From the NCBI GenBank assembly GCA_900540475.1, contig UQGG01000087.1, positions 1-19,483 on the forward strand: DNA of 19,483 bases, in the 5' to 3' direction. Below are positions 1 to 8,500 of the stretch, one piece after another. Below the pieces are notes generated by a model. That model saw only the letters and a list, made by a program, of their open reading frames with translations. It had not been told where the DNA came from and ran no database searches. Position 1 is the stretch's first letter; each line of letters opens with the position of its first letter. Both the position numbers and the translations under genes were made by a program. The stretch is from an uncultured Robinsoniella sp. Lineage in GTDB: Bacteria > Bacillota > Clostridia > Lachnospirales > Lachnospiraceae.

Positions 1-237
1 TGAGCTGCGAAATGCATCAGGATTTCGGAGCGAATGCCCGCGTGCCGCCAAAAAGCGCTTCGGAAAGGTTAGAAAATACCAGTTCTGCGGCCAGCTGACG
101 GAGTCCATACCAGTTTCCCACGCCCATCTTTCCGTACACTACCTATTATACACAAAGCGTCCTTAATCAGCGAAACCCATCACCTCTTAAATGAATCCCC
201 CTAGATTGATAGCTAAACAGTGCCCAATTGTATTAAA
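1..237. other. Gene-poor left edge downstream of the NRPS operon
   Basis: No convincing gene is seen in these 237 bases, and no hairpin terminator follows the carrier-protein stop. Bases 1 to about 120 look richer in GC than the flanking DNA. On the minus strand a 36-codon ORF runs leftward (about 119 to 9) and starts MGVGNWYGLRQLAAEL; it has no clear ribosome binding site and I do not recognise it with confidence. A perfect TATAAT lies at 145-150 on the minus strand with only a poor -35 (TTCGCT, 18-base spacer), so a leftward transcript may begin here. It could be a degraded coding fragment or an interspersed repeat. Confidence 0.35.
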
Positions 238-489
238 TCATGTCTGAAATACCTTCCCGCCATCCTTCATAAGATAATCCACGACATCTTTTACCTGGTT
301 CAACTGCCATACATCTTTTAACGGTATTTCAGTTTGGAAACGCTCCTCAAAGGCACAGACCAGATTGGCAACATCCAGAGAGTTTAATGCCAGATCCATA
401 ACAAAATTAGTATCGTAGGTCAAATTTTTGATTCCGGTAATCTGGTATATGGTTTCTTCAATAATATAAAATGCCTGTTCTTCAGTCAT
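238..489 (-). CDS. Stand-alone acyl carrier protein (83 aa)
   Basis: This is a small acidic four-helix carrier protein with the phosphopantetheine serine at residue 37 in the sequence LALNSLDV. Most acyl carrier proteins have DSL at this point; here the residue before the serine is Asn. It likely holds the acyl chain made by the ligase just upstream and offers it to the first condensation domain of the NRPS. The start was set at the ATG at 489, not the GTG at 501. The ATG has AGAGGTGAT seven bases upstream, whereas the GTG lies inside that site. The ATG overlaps the ligase stop by 8 bases, so translation is probably coupled. It is the last gene of the operon. A D-alanine or amino-acid carrier role is possible, but the long-chain-type ligase partner favours a fatty acyl group. 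Confidence 0.88.
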   Translation of the reverse strand: MTEEQAFYIIEETIYQITGIKNLTYDTNFVMDLALNSLDVANLVCAFEERFQTEIPLKDVWQLNQVKDVVDYLMKDGGKVFQT

Positions 490-2149
490 AGGCGGTATCA
501 CCTCTTTTCAATTTCTGAATGGATGTTTTGCGGAATTCAGTTTCGGAAATTTTAATGGAATAGATCCGCATATAAGTAGGCAGGGCATGATTGAGTTCCA
601 GAACTTCTTCCTGAATCTGTTCCAGAACCTGAAAGGAGGACATGCCGTGTGTCTGGACTGAGTCCGCATAGATAATTACGGACAGCTTTACATCATCAGC
701 GGCTTTTCCGTTACTGGCGCCATAGACCATGGCTTCTTTTACCAGGGGGAGCTTTAAGATGCGTTTTTCCAGTTCTTCGGGCACCACTTTTTTACCGTTG
801 CTGAATACAATCAGGTTCTTTTTTCGGCCGCTGATATACAAATGGCCTTTTCGGTCCAGGTATCCCAGATCCCCCGTTTTAAACCAGCCATCCTCAAAGG
901 CTTTTCTGGTCATTTGGGGATTTTTATAATATCCTTTAAATACCGAGGGACCTTTTACAAGAATCTCTCCATTAGTAATTTTCACTTCCATTTCCGGAAG
1001 CAGAACGCCTACGGAAGAGCATTTATTGTCTCTGTTTCGGTTGACGCTTACCAGCGGGCTGCATTCCGTGATGCCATATCCCTGTAATACGCTGATGCCG
1101 TAAGCCTGAAATTCCCCTGATATTTCTTCGTTCATGTGGGCGCCGCCGCTGATAACCAGCATGGCATTTTTTCCAAGCACTTTTTTAACGGCATCGTTGA
1201 GATAAGGCTTACAGGGCAGGTGGAGCCTTTGCAGCTTTTCGTATTTTTGGACAGCATTTATGGCTTCCTGGCGTATGCCGCAGCGTTCCTGCTCCAGATG
1301 GATACTCTTTAACAGTGTTTCGGTTATCATCGGAACAGATAAGATCAGGGTAGGGGAAAAAAGTTTTAATTCTTCCATTAATGTTTTCAGATTTCCGTTG
1401 ATGCAGATATTCTGCCCCTGGGTCAGGACATTGATTACGCCGCATACCAGTGAATAAGTGTGGTACAGGGGCAGGGGATTGAAGACCCGGTCCCCCGTTT
1501 CCACCAGAGCCTGGGCGTTACAGGCATTGTGCAGCAGATTGCCATGGGTGAGCATTACCAGTTTTGAAGCGCTGGTAGTGCCGGAAGTATTGATCAGGAC
1601 TGCCAGGTCGTCTTCCTTGACTGCTGCCAAAATGGGAGCCAGAACCGCATCATCTGTATCGCAGGGAGATGACCGCTTGATGCATTCCCAAAAGGAAAAA
1701 ATATTGTCGTCCTCTCCATAGTCCATGGAAATGATTGTGTTTACCGGGAAAGAATGTTCTTTTGCAAGAGACATAAATTCCTGGGAAAGAATGACGGCCT
1801 GTACATCGGCGTATTCCAGCATGCTGCAGATTTCCGCAGGTGTCTGTTCCACGTCGATGGCGACGATTACGCTGCCTGCGCATCCGATTGCCCAGAATGC
1901 AACCAGCCATTCGTAGCGGTTCTCACTGATGATGGCAATGTGTTTATGTGAGAGTCCCAGCGCGGTAAGTGCTTTTGCGAAAGCGCAGATATCCCCGGAG
2001 AGCTGCCGGTAAGAATATTCAAATAATTCCCGCCTGGAACTAAAAACGGTAATTGCCGTTTTATCTTTATGTAAAGGAGCCATTTTAGACAGGCATTCCG
2101 GTAAGGTAGTATAACGGTGAATTTTATTTAGCGGATATTTTCGATTCAT
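482..2149 (-). CDS. Long-chain fatty-acyl-AMP/CoA ligase (555 aa)
   Basis: This ANL-superfamily enzyme activates a carboxylic acid with ATP. It most resembles long-chain fatty acyl-CoA synthetases of the FadD type. Visible motifs are the P-loop at about 188-197 (TSGTTSASKL), the YGITE motif at 358-362, KTGD at 424-427, ISGRKKNLI near 439-447, and the C-terminal catalytic lysine, probably Lys546, in KTSIQKLKR. The P-loop is unusual: the usual GxPKG is replaced by SASKL, although the lysine is kept. The start is the ATG at 2149, which has TGGAGGA just upstream; a longer form would begin at a GTG overlapping the previous gene and has no such site. It lies between the HD-GYP regulator (23-base gap) and the carrier protein (8-base overlap). 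This suggests it loads the starter acyl group onto that carrier or makes the acyl-CoA. The chain length cannot be read from the sequence. Confidence 0.9.
   Translation of the reverse strand: MNRKYPLNKIHRYTTLPECLSKMAPLHKDKTAITVFSSRRELFEYSYRQLSGDICAFAKALTALGLSHKHIAIISENRYEWLVAFWAIGCAGSVIVAIDVEQTPAEICSMLEYADVQAVILSQEFMSLAKEHSFPVNTIISMDYGEDDNIFSFWECIKRSSPCDTDDAVLAPILAAVKEDDLAVLINTSGTTSASKLVMLTHGNLLHNACNAQALVETGDRVFNPLPLYHTYSLVCGVINVLTQGQNICINGNLKTLMEELKLFSPTLILSVPMITETLLKSIHLEQERCGIRQEAINAVQKYEKLQRLHLPCKPYLNDAVKKVLGKNAMLVISGGAHMNEEISGEFQAYGISVLQGYGITECSPLVSVNRNRDNKCSSVGVLLPEMEVKITNGEILVKGPSVFKGYYKNPQMTRKAFEDGWFKTGDLGYLDRKGHLYISGRKKNLIVFSNGKKVVPEELEKRILKLPLVKEAMVYGASNGKAADDVKLSVIIYADSVQTHGMSSFQVLEQIQEEVLELNHALPTYMRIYSIKISETEFRKTSIQKLKRGDTAYD
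497..505 (-). promoter_or_regulatory. Ribosome binding site of the carrier protein
   Basis: AGAGGTGAT on the minus strand matches the extended anti-Shine-Dalgarno sequence and sits 7 bases before the ATG at 489. It lies wholly inside the end of the ligase gene and supports the ATG over the GTG at 501. Confidence 0.7.
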
Positions 2150-2172
2150 AAATTCCTCCATGGGGGTCTGAT

Positions 2173-3699
2173 TTAATAAGTCCACTGTAATTCCAGGTTC
2201 ATCTGTTCATAATCAGATTCGATGATGCTGATAAATACGTCAACCAGGCTGCCGTCGAATTGTGTGTTTCTCCCTTCGCGCAATTCGCTGAGCGCTTTTT
2301 CCAGAGTTAATTTTTTTCGGTAATGGCGGTTGGACATCATAGCGTCGAAGGCATCTGCAATGGTGATAATACGTGCTTGAAGGGGGATCTCATCTCCCTG
2401 GCGCTGGTTGGGATATCCGCTCCCGTCATATCGTTCATGATGGGATAAAACGATATCATCCAGATCCTGAAACATGTCAATGCAGGAGAGGATCTTTGCT
2501 CCCATTCTTGGATGGAGGCGTATACTTTCATATTCTTCGTCTGTCAATTCTTTGTTTTTACACAGTACAGCGTCTGCCACACCGACTTTTCCAATGTCAT
2601 GGAGCAGACCGGCAACCCGGACGCATTCACAGAAAGAATCGCTTTTGTTAAGAGCCTTCGCCAGTTTGAGGCTATAATAAGATACCCGGTCGGAATGTCC
2701 TCCGGTATAGATATCCTTGGCATCTACCAGGAGCCGCAGAGCTTCTACCGTCTGCATATAGCTTTCCTTTAATTTGGATATCGCATTAGCAAGAGCTTTG
2801 TTATTGGTATTTAAGAGAATATTTAAAATGGTATTATGCAAAGCAGTGGAAATCTGTTCCACGTATACGGAGACCAGATAAGCCTGGACTTCATCCAGAC
2901 CTGTTTGCTTGTTCAGACCGATGACGCCCAGCCAGGCATCACTGCCACCGGGAAGGGGCAGAAGTACAAGGTTATCCTGGCAGATGATTTTGTTTTCGGA
3001 TAAGCAGGTCTGAAACAGATCGGTACGGATTTCATAATCTTCCCTGTAAAAAGTATCAAATTCTTTATCAAAACAGCCAGTTCCGCAAAATACATTTTCC
3101 GGGAGTACATCCACCGGCATGGAACGGATGATATTCCTTGGTTTCAGCCACACAAAGATATTTCGGTTGTCAAGCAGATGATGGATCTGTTCCATGATCT
3201 GTCCGGCTATTTCTGTCAGGGGCAGAAGATGATGCAGGCGGGGGATTCCAGAAAGTATCTGGGTGAGCCCATCCTGATATCGCTCAATGGTTCTGATCTG
3301 TCGGATGGATTTCAGGCTGCTTTCAACCAGCAATTCCAGCTGGTCGAAGCGGTCTGTTTTTTCAAAATAACCCTGAATATCTAATTCCCGGATGGTGTAC
3401 AGGGGCGGTGCGATCTCTTTATGCCCTGTAAGCAATATAACAAAAATTCTTTTGTCAAATTCCCGGAGGCGTGCCAGGACTTCGTCACCGCAGATTGGAG
3501 TCATCAAAAAGTCGAGAAGCAGTATATCATAAGAATGCTGCTTCATCTGATCCAGTGCATTAATAGGGTCATTGGATGTATCTACGGTAAAACCGGATGC
3601 ATCAAAATAGGAAGACAGAGCATCAGTGATATTACAGTCATCGTCTAAAACGATCATTGAAAAACCATTCTTTTCCCGGCCTATTCTGTTCTTGCGCAT
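2173..3699 (-). CDS. Response regulator with HD-GYP c-di-GMP phosphodiesterase output (508 aa)
   Basis: The protein has a receiver domain (about 15-130) with the acidic triad at 19-21, phosphoacceptor Asp63, Thr91 and Lys114 all present. A middle region (about 150-290) resembles a GAF-type sensory fold. An HD-GYP domain follows (about 315-495). The HD-GYP domain keeps HDIGK at 367-371, HHE at 420-422 and DGSGYP at 425-430, so active hydrolysis of cyclic di-GMP is likely. The start is the ATG at 3699 with AGAGAGG seven bases upstream; the longer reading overlaps the kinase gene by 67 bases and has no ribosome site that I can see. It follows the histidine kinase by 23 bases, which marks the two as a cognate pair. 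Phosphorylation would be expected to change phosphodiesterase activity and not DNA binding, because no DNA-binding domain is present. Confidence 0.9.
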   Translation of the reverse strand: MRKNRIGREKNGFSMIVLDDDCNITDALSSYFDASGFTVDTSNDPINALDQMKQHSYDILLLDFLMTPICGDEVLARLREFDKRIFVILLTGHKEIAPPLYTIRELDIQGYFEKTDRFDQLELLVESSLKSIRQIRTIERYQDGLTQILSGIPRLHHLLPLTEIAGQIMEQIHHLLDNRNIFVWLKPRNIIRSMPVDVLPENVFCGTGCFDKEFDTFYREDYEIRTDLFQTCLSENKIICQDNLVLLPLPGGSDAWLGVIGLNKQTGLDEVQAYLVSVYVEQISTALHNTILNILLNTNNKALANAISKLKESYMQTVEALRLLVDAKDIYTGGHSDRVSYYSLKLAKALNKSDSFCECVRVAGLLHDIGKVGVADAVLCKNKELTDEEYESIRLHPRMGAKILSCIDMFQDLDDIVLSHHERYDGSGYPNQRQGDEIPLQARIITIADAFDAMMSNRHYRKKLTLEKALSELREGRNTQFDGSLVDVFISIIESDYEQMNLELQWTY

Positions 3700-3722
3700 A
3701 CTAATACCTCTCTTTAGCTTAT

Positions 3723-5546
3723 TTATTCGGCGGATATTGGAATTTTTACATAGAAGACAGCGCCGCCAGCCGGATTGTCCTCTACCCACATACTCCCACC
3801 AAATTTGCCCCTGATCAGACCTTCTGAACTATACAGGCCTAAACCGGTTCCATTTGCTCCCTTAGTTGTAATCATACTGTGAAAAAGTTTTTTCTTTACC
3901 TCAGGCGGGATGCCAGGTCCGTGATCGATGACTTTAATAATAATAAACTCATCTTCCGGATAAGGATTCAATATGATTTCCCCGCCTGTTTCTTTCATGG
4001 AATACACCGCATTGTCAATCAGGTTGTTTAATACCTGTACCAGATTATTTACATCTCCGCTCAAAAGAAGATCTGAGGGTACCTTATTTAGAATTGTCAG
4101 CTGGCATTTATTTTTGGCAAGGCTGTGGTTCATCAGCAGCTGTACCTTTTTTACCACTTCATCCAGGGAGAATTCCACGATATCTGAAGTATTCATGTTG
4201 GTTGCCAGACCTTTTACCGTTGTAATAATATCTGACATATAACTGCAGCAGCCGCGGATTTTCACCAGCCACTCCTTCATTTCCCGGGCAATTTCCTGAT
4301 GGTCTTCCAGGGTTACTGCAGGGTCATCTATGCTCAGCTCGTATTCGGTTACCAGGTTGCCAAGGCTTTCCACGTTTCCGGAGACAGACATGATAGGTGT
4401 TTTCAGATTATGGGAAATTCCGCCCATCATCTGCCCCAGCGATGCCAGACGCTCCCGCTCCATGGTACGGCTTAAGTTCTGCTGTTCCCTTTTCATATTT
4501 TCTTTTAGTTCGGTCACATCTTTTAACAATGCAACAACACCCACCATGTTGTTCTTCTGAAAGATGGGAGATACCTCCACAGAATAATAGAATTTTATGT
4601 TGTCCCGCCATACAGCCTGTTCATAAGAAATGACACTGATGGACTGTTTGCAAATATCAAAAAAATTTAAAAGGTTATAGATCACGTCCTTTTTCCGGTC
4701 CTCCAGGGCATCCACGGCATTTTGAAGGTAAGTATCCACTTTCATGCCGTAAGATTCCCCGAAGGTTTCCTCAAATGCCTGATTTGTATTCAGGATAAAG
4801 CCATCGGAGGAAATGACCGCATAGCAGTCAGAAATATTATTTAAAATATTTTCCTGGGCGGTAGGCTTGATCTGCAGAAAATTCAGGTAATAAATGGCGA
4901 TGCCATGAAATGCAATGGTGACCAGAAAAGCCAGTGGTGTGGCTGTTATGGGCAGCGGAAGTATCTTCAGGGTCGCTATTAAATTAACAAGGACCGGGAT
5001 TCCCAGTCCGGCAGCAAATAAGGATGCCTGCCAGGATATGCCCTTGTTCCTGCATTTAAAACCATAGCGCAGGCTGATAATAATAGAGGCAATACAATAA
5101 ACATAGTACTGGGTTCCCGATAAAATAAACAGAGGTCCAAACTCCACCTCGGAAACATAGATAGAGAAGTTCCGGTAAAACAGATGATGATACGGGTTTG
5201 TAAATACGATCAGTGATGTTAATACCGGAAGCAGGTAAAGCAGATAGTATGCCTTTGGCAAATGTTGAAACTGCTTTACAAAGGTTATGGATATCAAAAG
5301 TGTGGAAACTACCATCAGGGCACATGCCGAACAGGTTATGGCATCCATAAGCATTAAAAGGTTCGTTCTGGAATCCGGAATACAGAGGATTCCAAGGATT
5401 GCAATCATCCAGATAAGCAAAAAAACGGAGGAAGCCACATAGAGTTTTTGAATCAGTTTTAAACGCCCTTTTGATATGCAGCTGGCAATGAAAAAAAGCA
5501 AGATGGCAATGGCGATGTCTACAATATGAGGTGCGATACCCTGCAA
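3723..5546 (-). CDS. Seven-TM sensor histidine kinase with PAS domain (607 aa)
   Basis: The N-terminal 225 residues are hydrophobic with about seven membrane segments. They contain TNPYHHLFYR (116-125) followed by a GPLF motif, the signature of the histidine kinase N-terminal 7TM family. A PAS domain spans about 235-345. The dimerisation helix has GGISHNLKTPI with His379 as the phosphorylated residue. The ATPase domain has LNNLIDNA (N-box, about 506-513), DHGPG (541-545) and GTGLGL (566-571), so the kinase looks intact. I place the start at a TTG at 5546. A perfect AAGGAGG lies seven bases before it, made from the last codons of the NRPS gene, and only 2 bases separate it from the NRPS stop. 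The ATG at 5579 overlaps the NRPS gene and lacks such a site. The partner is the adjacent HD-GYP regulator. The ligand is unknown. Confidence 0.9.
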   Translation of the reverse strand: MQGIAPHIVDIAIAILLFFIASCISKGRLKLIQKLYVASSVFLLIWMIAILGILCIPDSRTNLLMLMDAITCSACALMVVSTLLISITFVKQFQHLPKAYYLLYLLPVLTSLIVFTNPYHHLFYRNFSIYVSEVEFGPLFILSGTQYYVYCIASIIISLRYGFKCRNKGISWQASLFAAGLGIPVLVNLIATLKILPLPITATPLAFLVTIAFHGIAIYYLNFLQIKPTAQENILNNISDCYAVISSDGFILNTNQAFEETFGESYGMKVDTYLQNAVDALEDRKKDVIYNLLNFFDICKQSISVISYEQAVWRDNIKFYYSVEVSPIFQKNNMVGVVALLKDVTELKENMKREQQNLSRTMERERLASLGQMMGGISHNLKTPIMSVSGNVESLGNLVTEYELSIDDPAVTLEDHQEIAREMKEWLVKIRGCCSYMSDIITTVKGLATNMNTSDIVEFSLDEVVKKVQLLMNHSLAKNKCQLTILNKVPSDLLLSGDVNNLVQVLNNLIDNAVYSMKETGGEIILNPYPEDEFIIIKVIDHGPGIPPEVKKKLFHSMITTKGANGTGLGLYSSEGLIRGKFGGSMWVEDNPAGGAVFYVKIPISAE

Positions 5547-5548
5547 TT

Positions 5549-8500
5549 TTATTCCTCCTTCCGGGTGCAGTCGAAGCACCGGCTGATTTTATTGAGATCC
5601 GGGCGGGGCCAGGTGAATCCCAGCTGCTGCAGCTGATAAGCAGTATCTCTTGCCTGAATCTGAATCTGTGAATGAAAAGCAGTGCCGGAAAAGTAAGCTT
5701 CTGCAACTGCCTGAATAAATGGAGAGCTGTTTTGAGCAGCCTGGCTGCGGAGCAGTTCTTCAAATTCTTCCCGGTCTGCCAGTTCCATATCACAGCAGGA
5801 TTTCAGGATATCACCCAGAGCAGATTCCTGGGGATTAATCACATGGAAAGCAGTTCCCGGCTGATATAATAATTTTACAATTGCCTCAGCGCACAAATCT
5901 ACGCTGGTTAGTTCCATAAATACACGATCAAACTCCCGGGGGATCTTTTTTAACATTAACAGTCCCCGGATAATACGGTAAAATGCATTGCTGTCGGAGT
6001 TTAGCTGGAAGACACCGTCTTTTGCCCGGGAAACCAGGCGTCCCACCCGGAAGATCCTGGCATTCAGTCCATTTTCTATCGCCCCGGCTACCAGAGCTTC
6101 TGCAAGGATTTTACTTTTCGTATAGGGGTTATCCATCCAGTTCTGTCCCATATCCAGATCATGTTCGCTGAAAAATACAGGGAGTCCCGGAGCATCCATA
6201 ATATATTCCCCTGCCACGCTGATTGTAGAAATGTGTATCAGAGAGGCATAGGCATGTCTGGCAAAAGCAATGACATTTTCTGTACCCTGGGTATTCGTAT
6301 GTGCAAGCTCATCACCCGGGGCATAGTGTCTTACATCTGCGGCACAGTGGATGACCATATCAGTGGTATCGGACAAACGTTTATATTCCGCTTCTGATAT
6401 ACCAAAGTGCTCCAGTGTAATATCTCCTTCCAGGATTTCAATACGCCGGCTGACAAAAGAGTAAAAACTTTCTCCAAAATAGCTGGAAATTACTTCTTTC
6501 AGCCGTTTTTCCCCGCCGGTACGCACCAGACAGATTAATTTTTCAATTCCCGTTCCAAGCAGTTCATACAGCAGGTGTGCTCCAAGATATCCGGTTGCAC
6601 CGGTTAGAAGAGTAATTCTGCTATTAGGAATGCTGCGGTTATTGTCCGGCAGAAATCTTGCGAGCTTTTTGGAATCGTCATCTGCCTCTAAAGTGACAGC
6701 AGCTTCTGCATGAAGCGGTATAAGCCTTCCGGTAATTTTCTGGGCCTGGCTTGCCAGAGTGGGGCAGCTATAAAAATCATTTAAGGAAAAATCGATATGG
6801 TTTTTATAGTATTGGCTGAGTACCATAATCGCAGTCAGAGAGGTTCCCCCCTGTTTGAAAAAGGATACGTTCCAGTCCACCTTTTTTCCCAGCGCTTCTT
6901 CCCAGACAGACTGAAGCAATGCCTCCTGAGGATTAGCAAGGGTCTGCTCCTCCTGGATGTGCGGTCTGTTTTCTTTGGGTGGCTCCATTTCCATCAGCTG
7001 CCGGATATCCAGCTTACCGCTGGCGGTGCGGGGTAGAGCGCTTACCGGTACAAATACAGAAGGAATCATATAGTCGGGCAACTGTTCCAATAAATAATCC
7101 CGCAGTTTTTCTTCGGTATACTGATTAGCCGGAACCAGATATCCCCGCAGGGACTGTACCAGATCATTGCTCTTTACCGGCACTACCGCGGCTTCAGAAG
7201 CAAAGCGGGACTGAATGATCTGGGAGGCAATTTCTTCCGGTTCAATCCGGTGGCCGTTTAATTTCAACTGGTTGTCAACACGTCCCAGACACTGCCAGTT
7301 CCCGTCTGCGCGAAGGCGCCCAAGATCTCCGGTTTTGTACATGCGCTCATTTTTGCAGAGCAGATCCGGAATAAATACCTGGTTTGTCAAATCCTCCCGG
7401 TTAATATAGCCTGCAGCCAGGCATTCTCCGGCAATGTAGATTTCACCTATTGCAGTTGGCGGAAGAGGACGCCTGTTTTCATCCAGCAGATAATAACGGC
7501 AGTTTCCGATTGGCTTCCCTATATGTATGCTTTCCGAATCCGTTACATTTCCCAGGCAGTTGTGAACGGAGGTTTCCGTAGGTCCGTAAATGTTGTAAAT
7601 CCGGGCATTTGAAAGTTCCCGGATACGGTCACGGAGTGAAAGCGTCCAGGGTTCTCCAAGCAGGATTATAATTTCGGTATCTTTTAGAGCTTCACAAAAT
7701 GCAGTGTCACTCAGACACATCTGAAGCCTGGAAGGGGTCATCTGGATAATTCTGCTCTGGTCTTTATGAATCCGCTCAGCAAGTTTCCAGGGCAGGAGCA
7801 TTTCTTCTTCATCTGCGATGGAGATGCATCTGCCGTTGGCGAGGGCAAGCAGGGTCTCTGTTGTAAATACGTCAAAAACACAGTTGGACGCACATAGAAC
7901 CGGGCTGCCGTTTTCACCAAGCAGAGGGGTTACGGTACCCGAAAGGTTGGAAATAGCCTTATGCACCATCATGACGCCTTTTGGCTTGCCGGTAGAGCCG
8001 GATGTATAGATCACATTTAACACGTCTTCCGGCGTTCGCTTAAGCTCCGGTGTCCAATTGCCGTCCAGCGTAAAGTCCAGGGGCAGCACCGGGCAGGCTG
8101 AAATGTCGGGCGGTGTGATCGATTCTCCCAGCAACAGCAGTCTTGCCTTAGCATTTTCCAGCATATAGGAGATGCGTTCTGCCGGAAAATCAGGATCTAC
8201 AGGCAGATAGGCAGCGCCGGCTTTTAAGATACCCAGCATGGTCACCGGCATATCACCGTCACGTTTTGGCATAAATGCCACCACATCCCCATGGAGTACT
8301 CCTTCCCGGATCAGGTAAACGGCAAGGGAGTCGGAGCGTTGTTTTAACTGGGCAAATGATAAACTAAAATGGTCACCCCAGCATACCGCCTTGCTCTGGG
8401 GAGAGAGGAGGGCATACCGGTCCGTCATCTGATCAATCAGTGCCGGGTCATAAGGCATTCGCATCTGGCCTGGTATTTCCAGTAATTGCAGCTGGTCAAA

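Noticed and set aside
5056..5793. A 245-codon minus-strand ORF across the NRPS-kinase junction
   Set aside because: It overlaps two well-supported genes in another frame and has low-complexity content.
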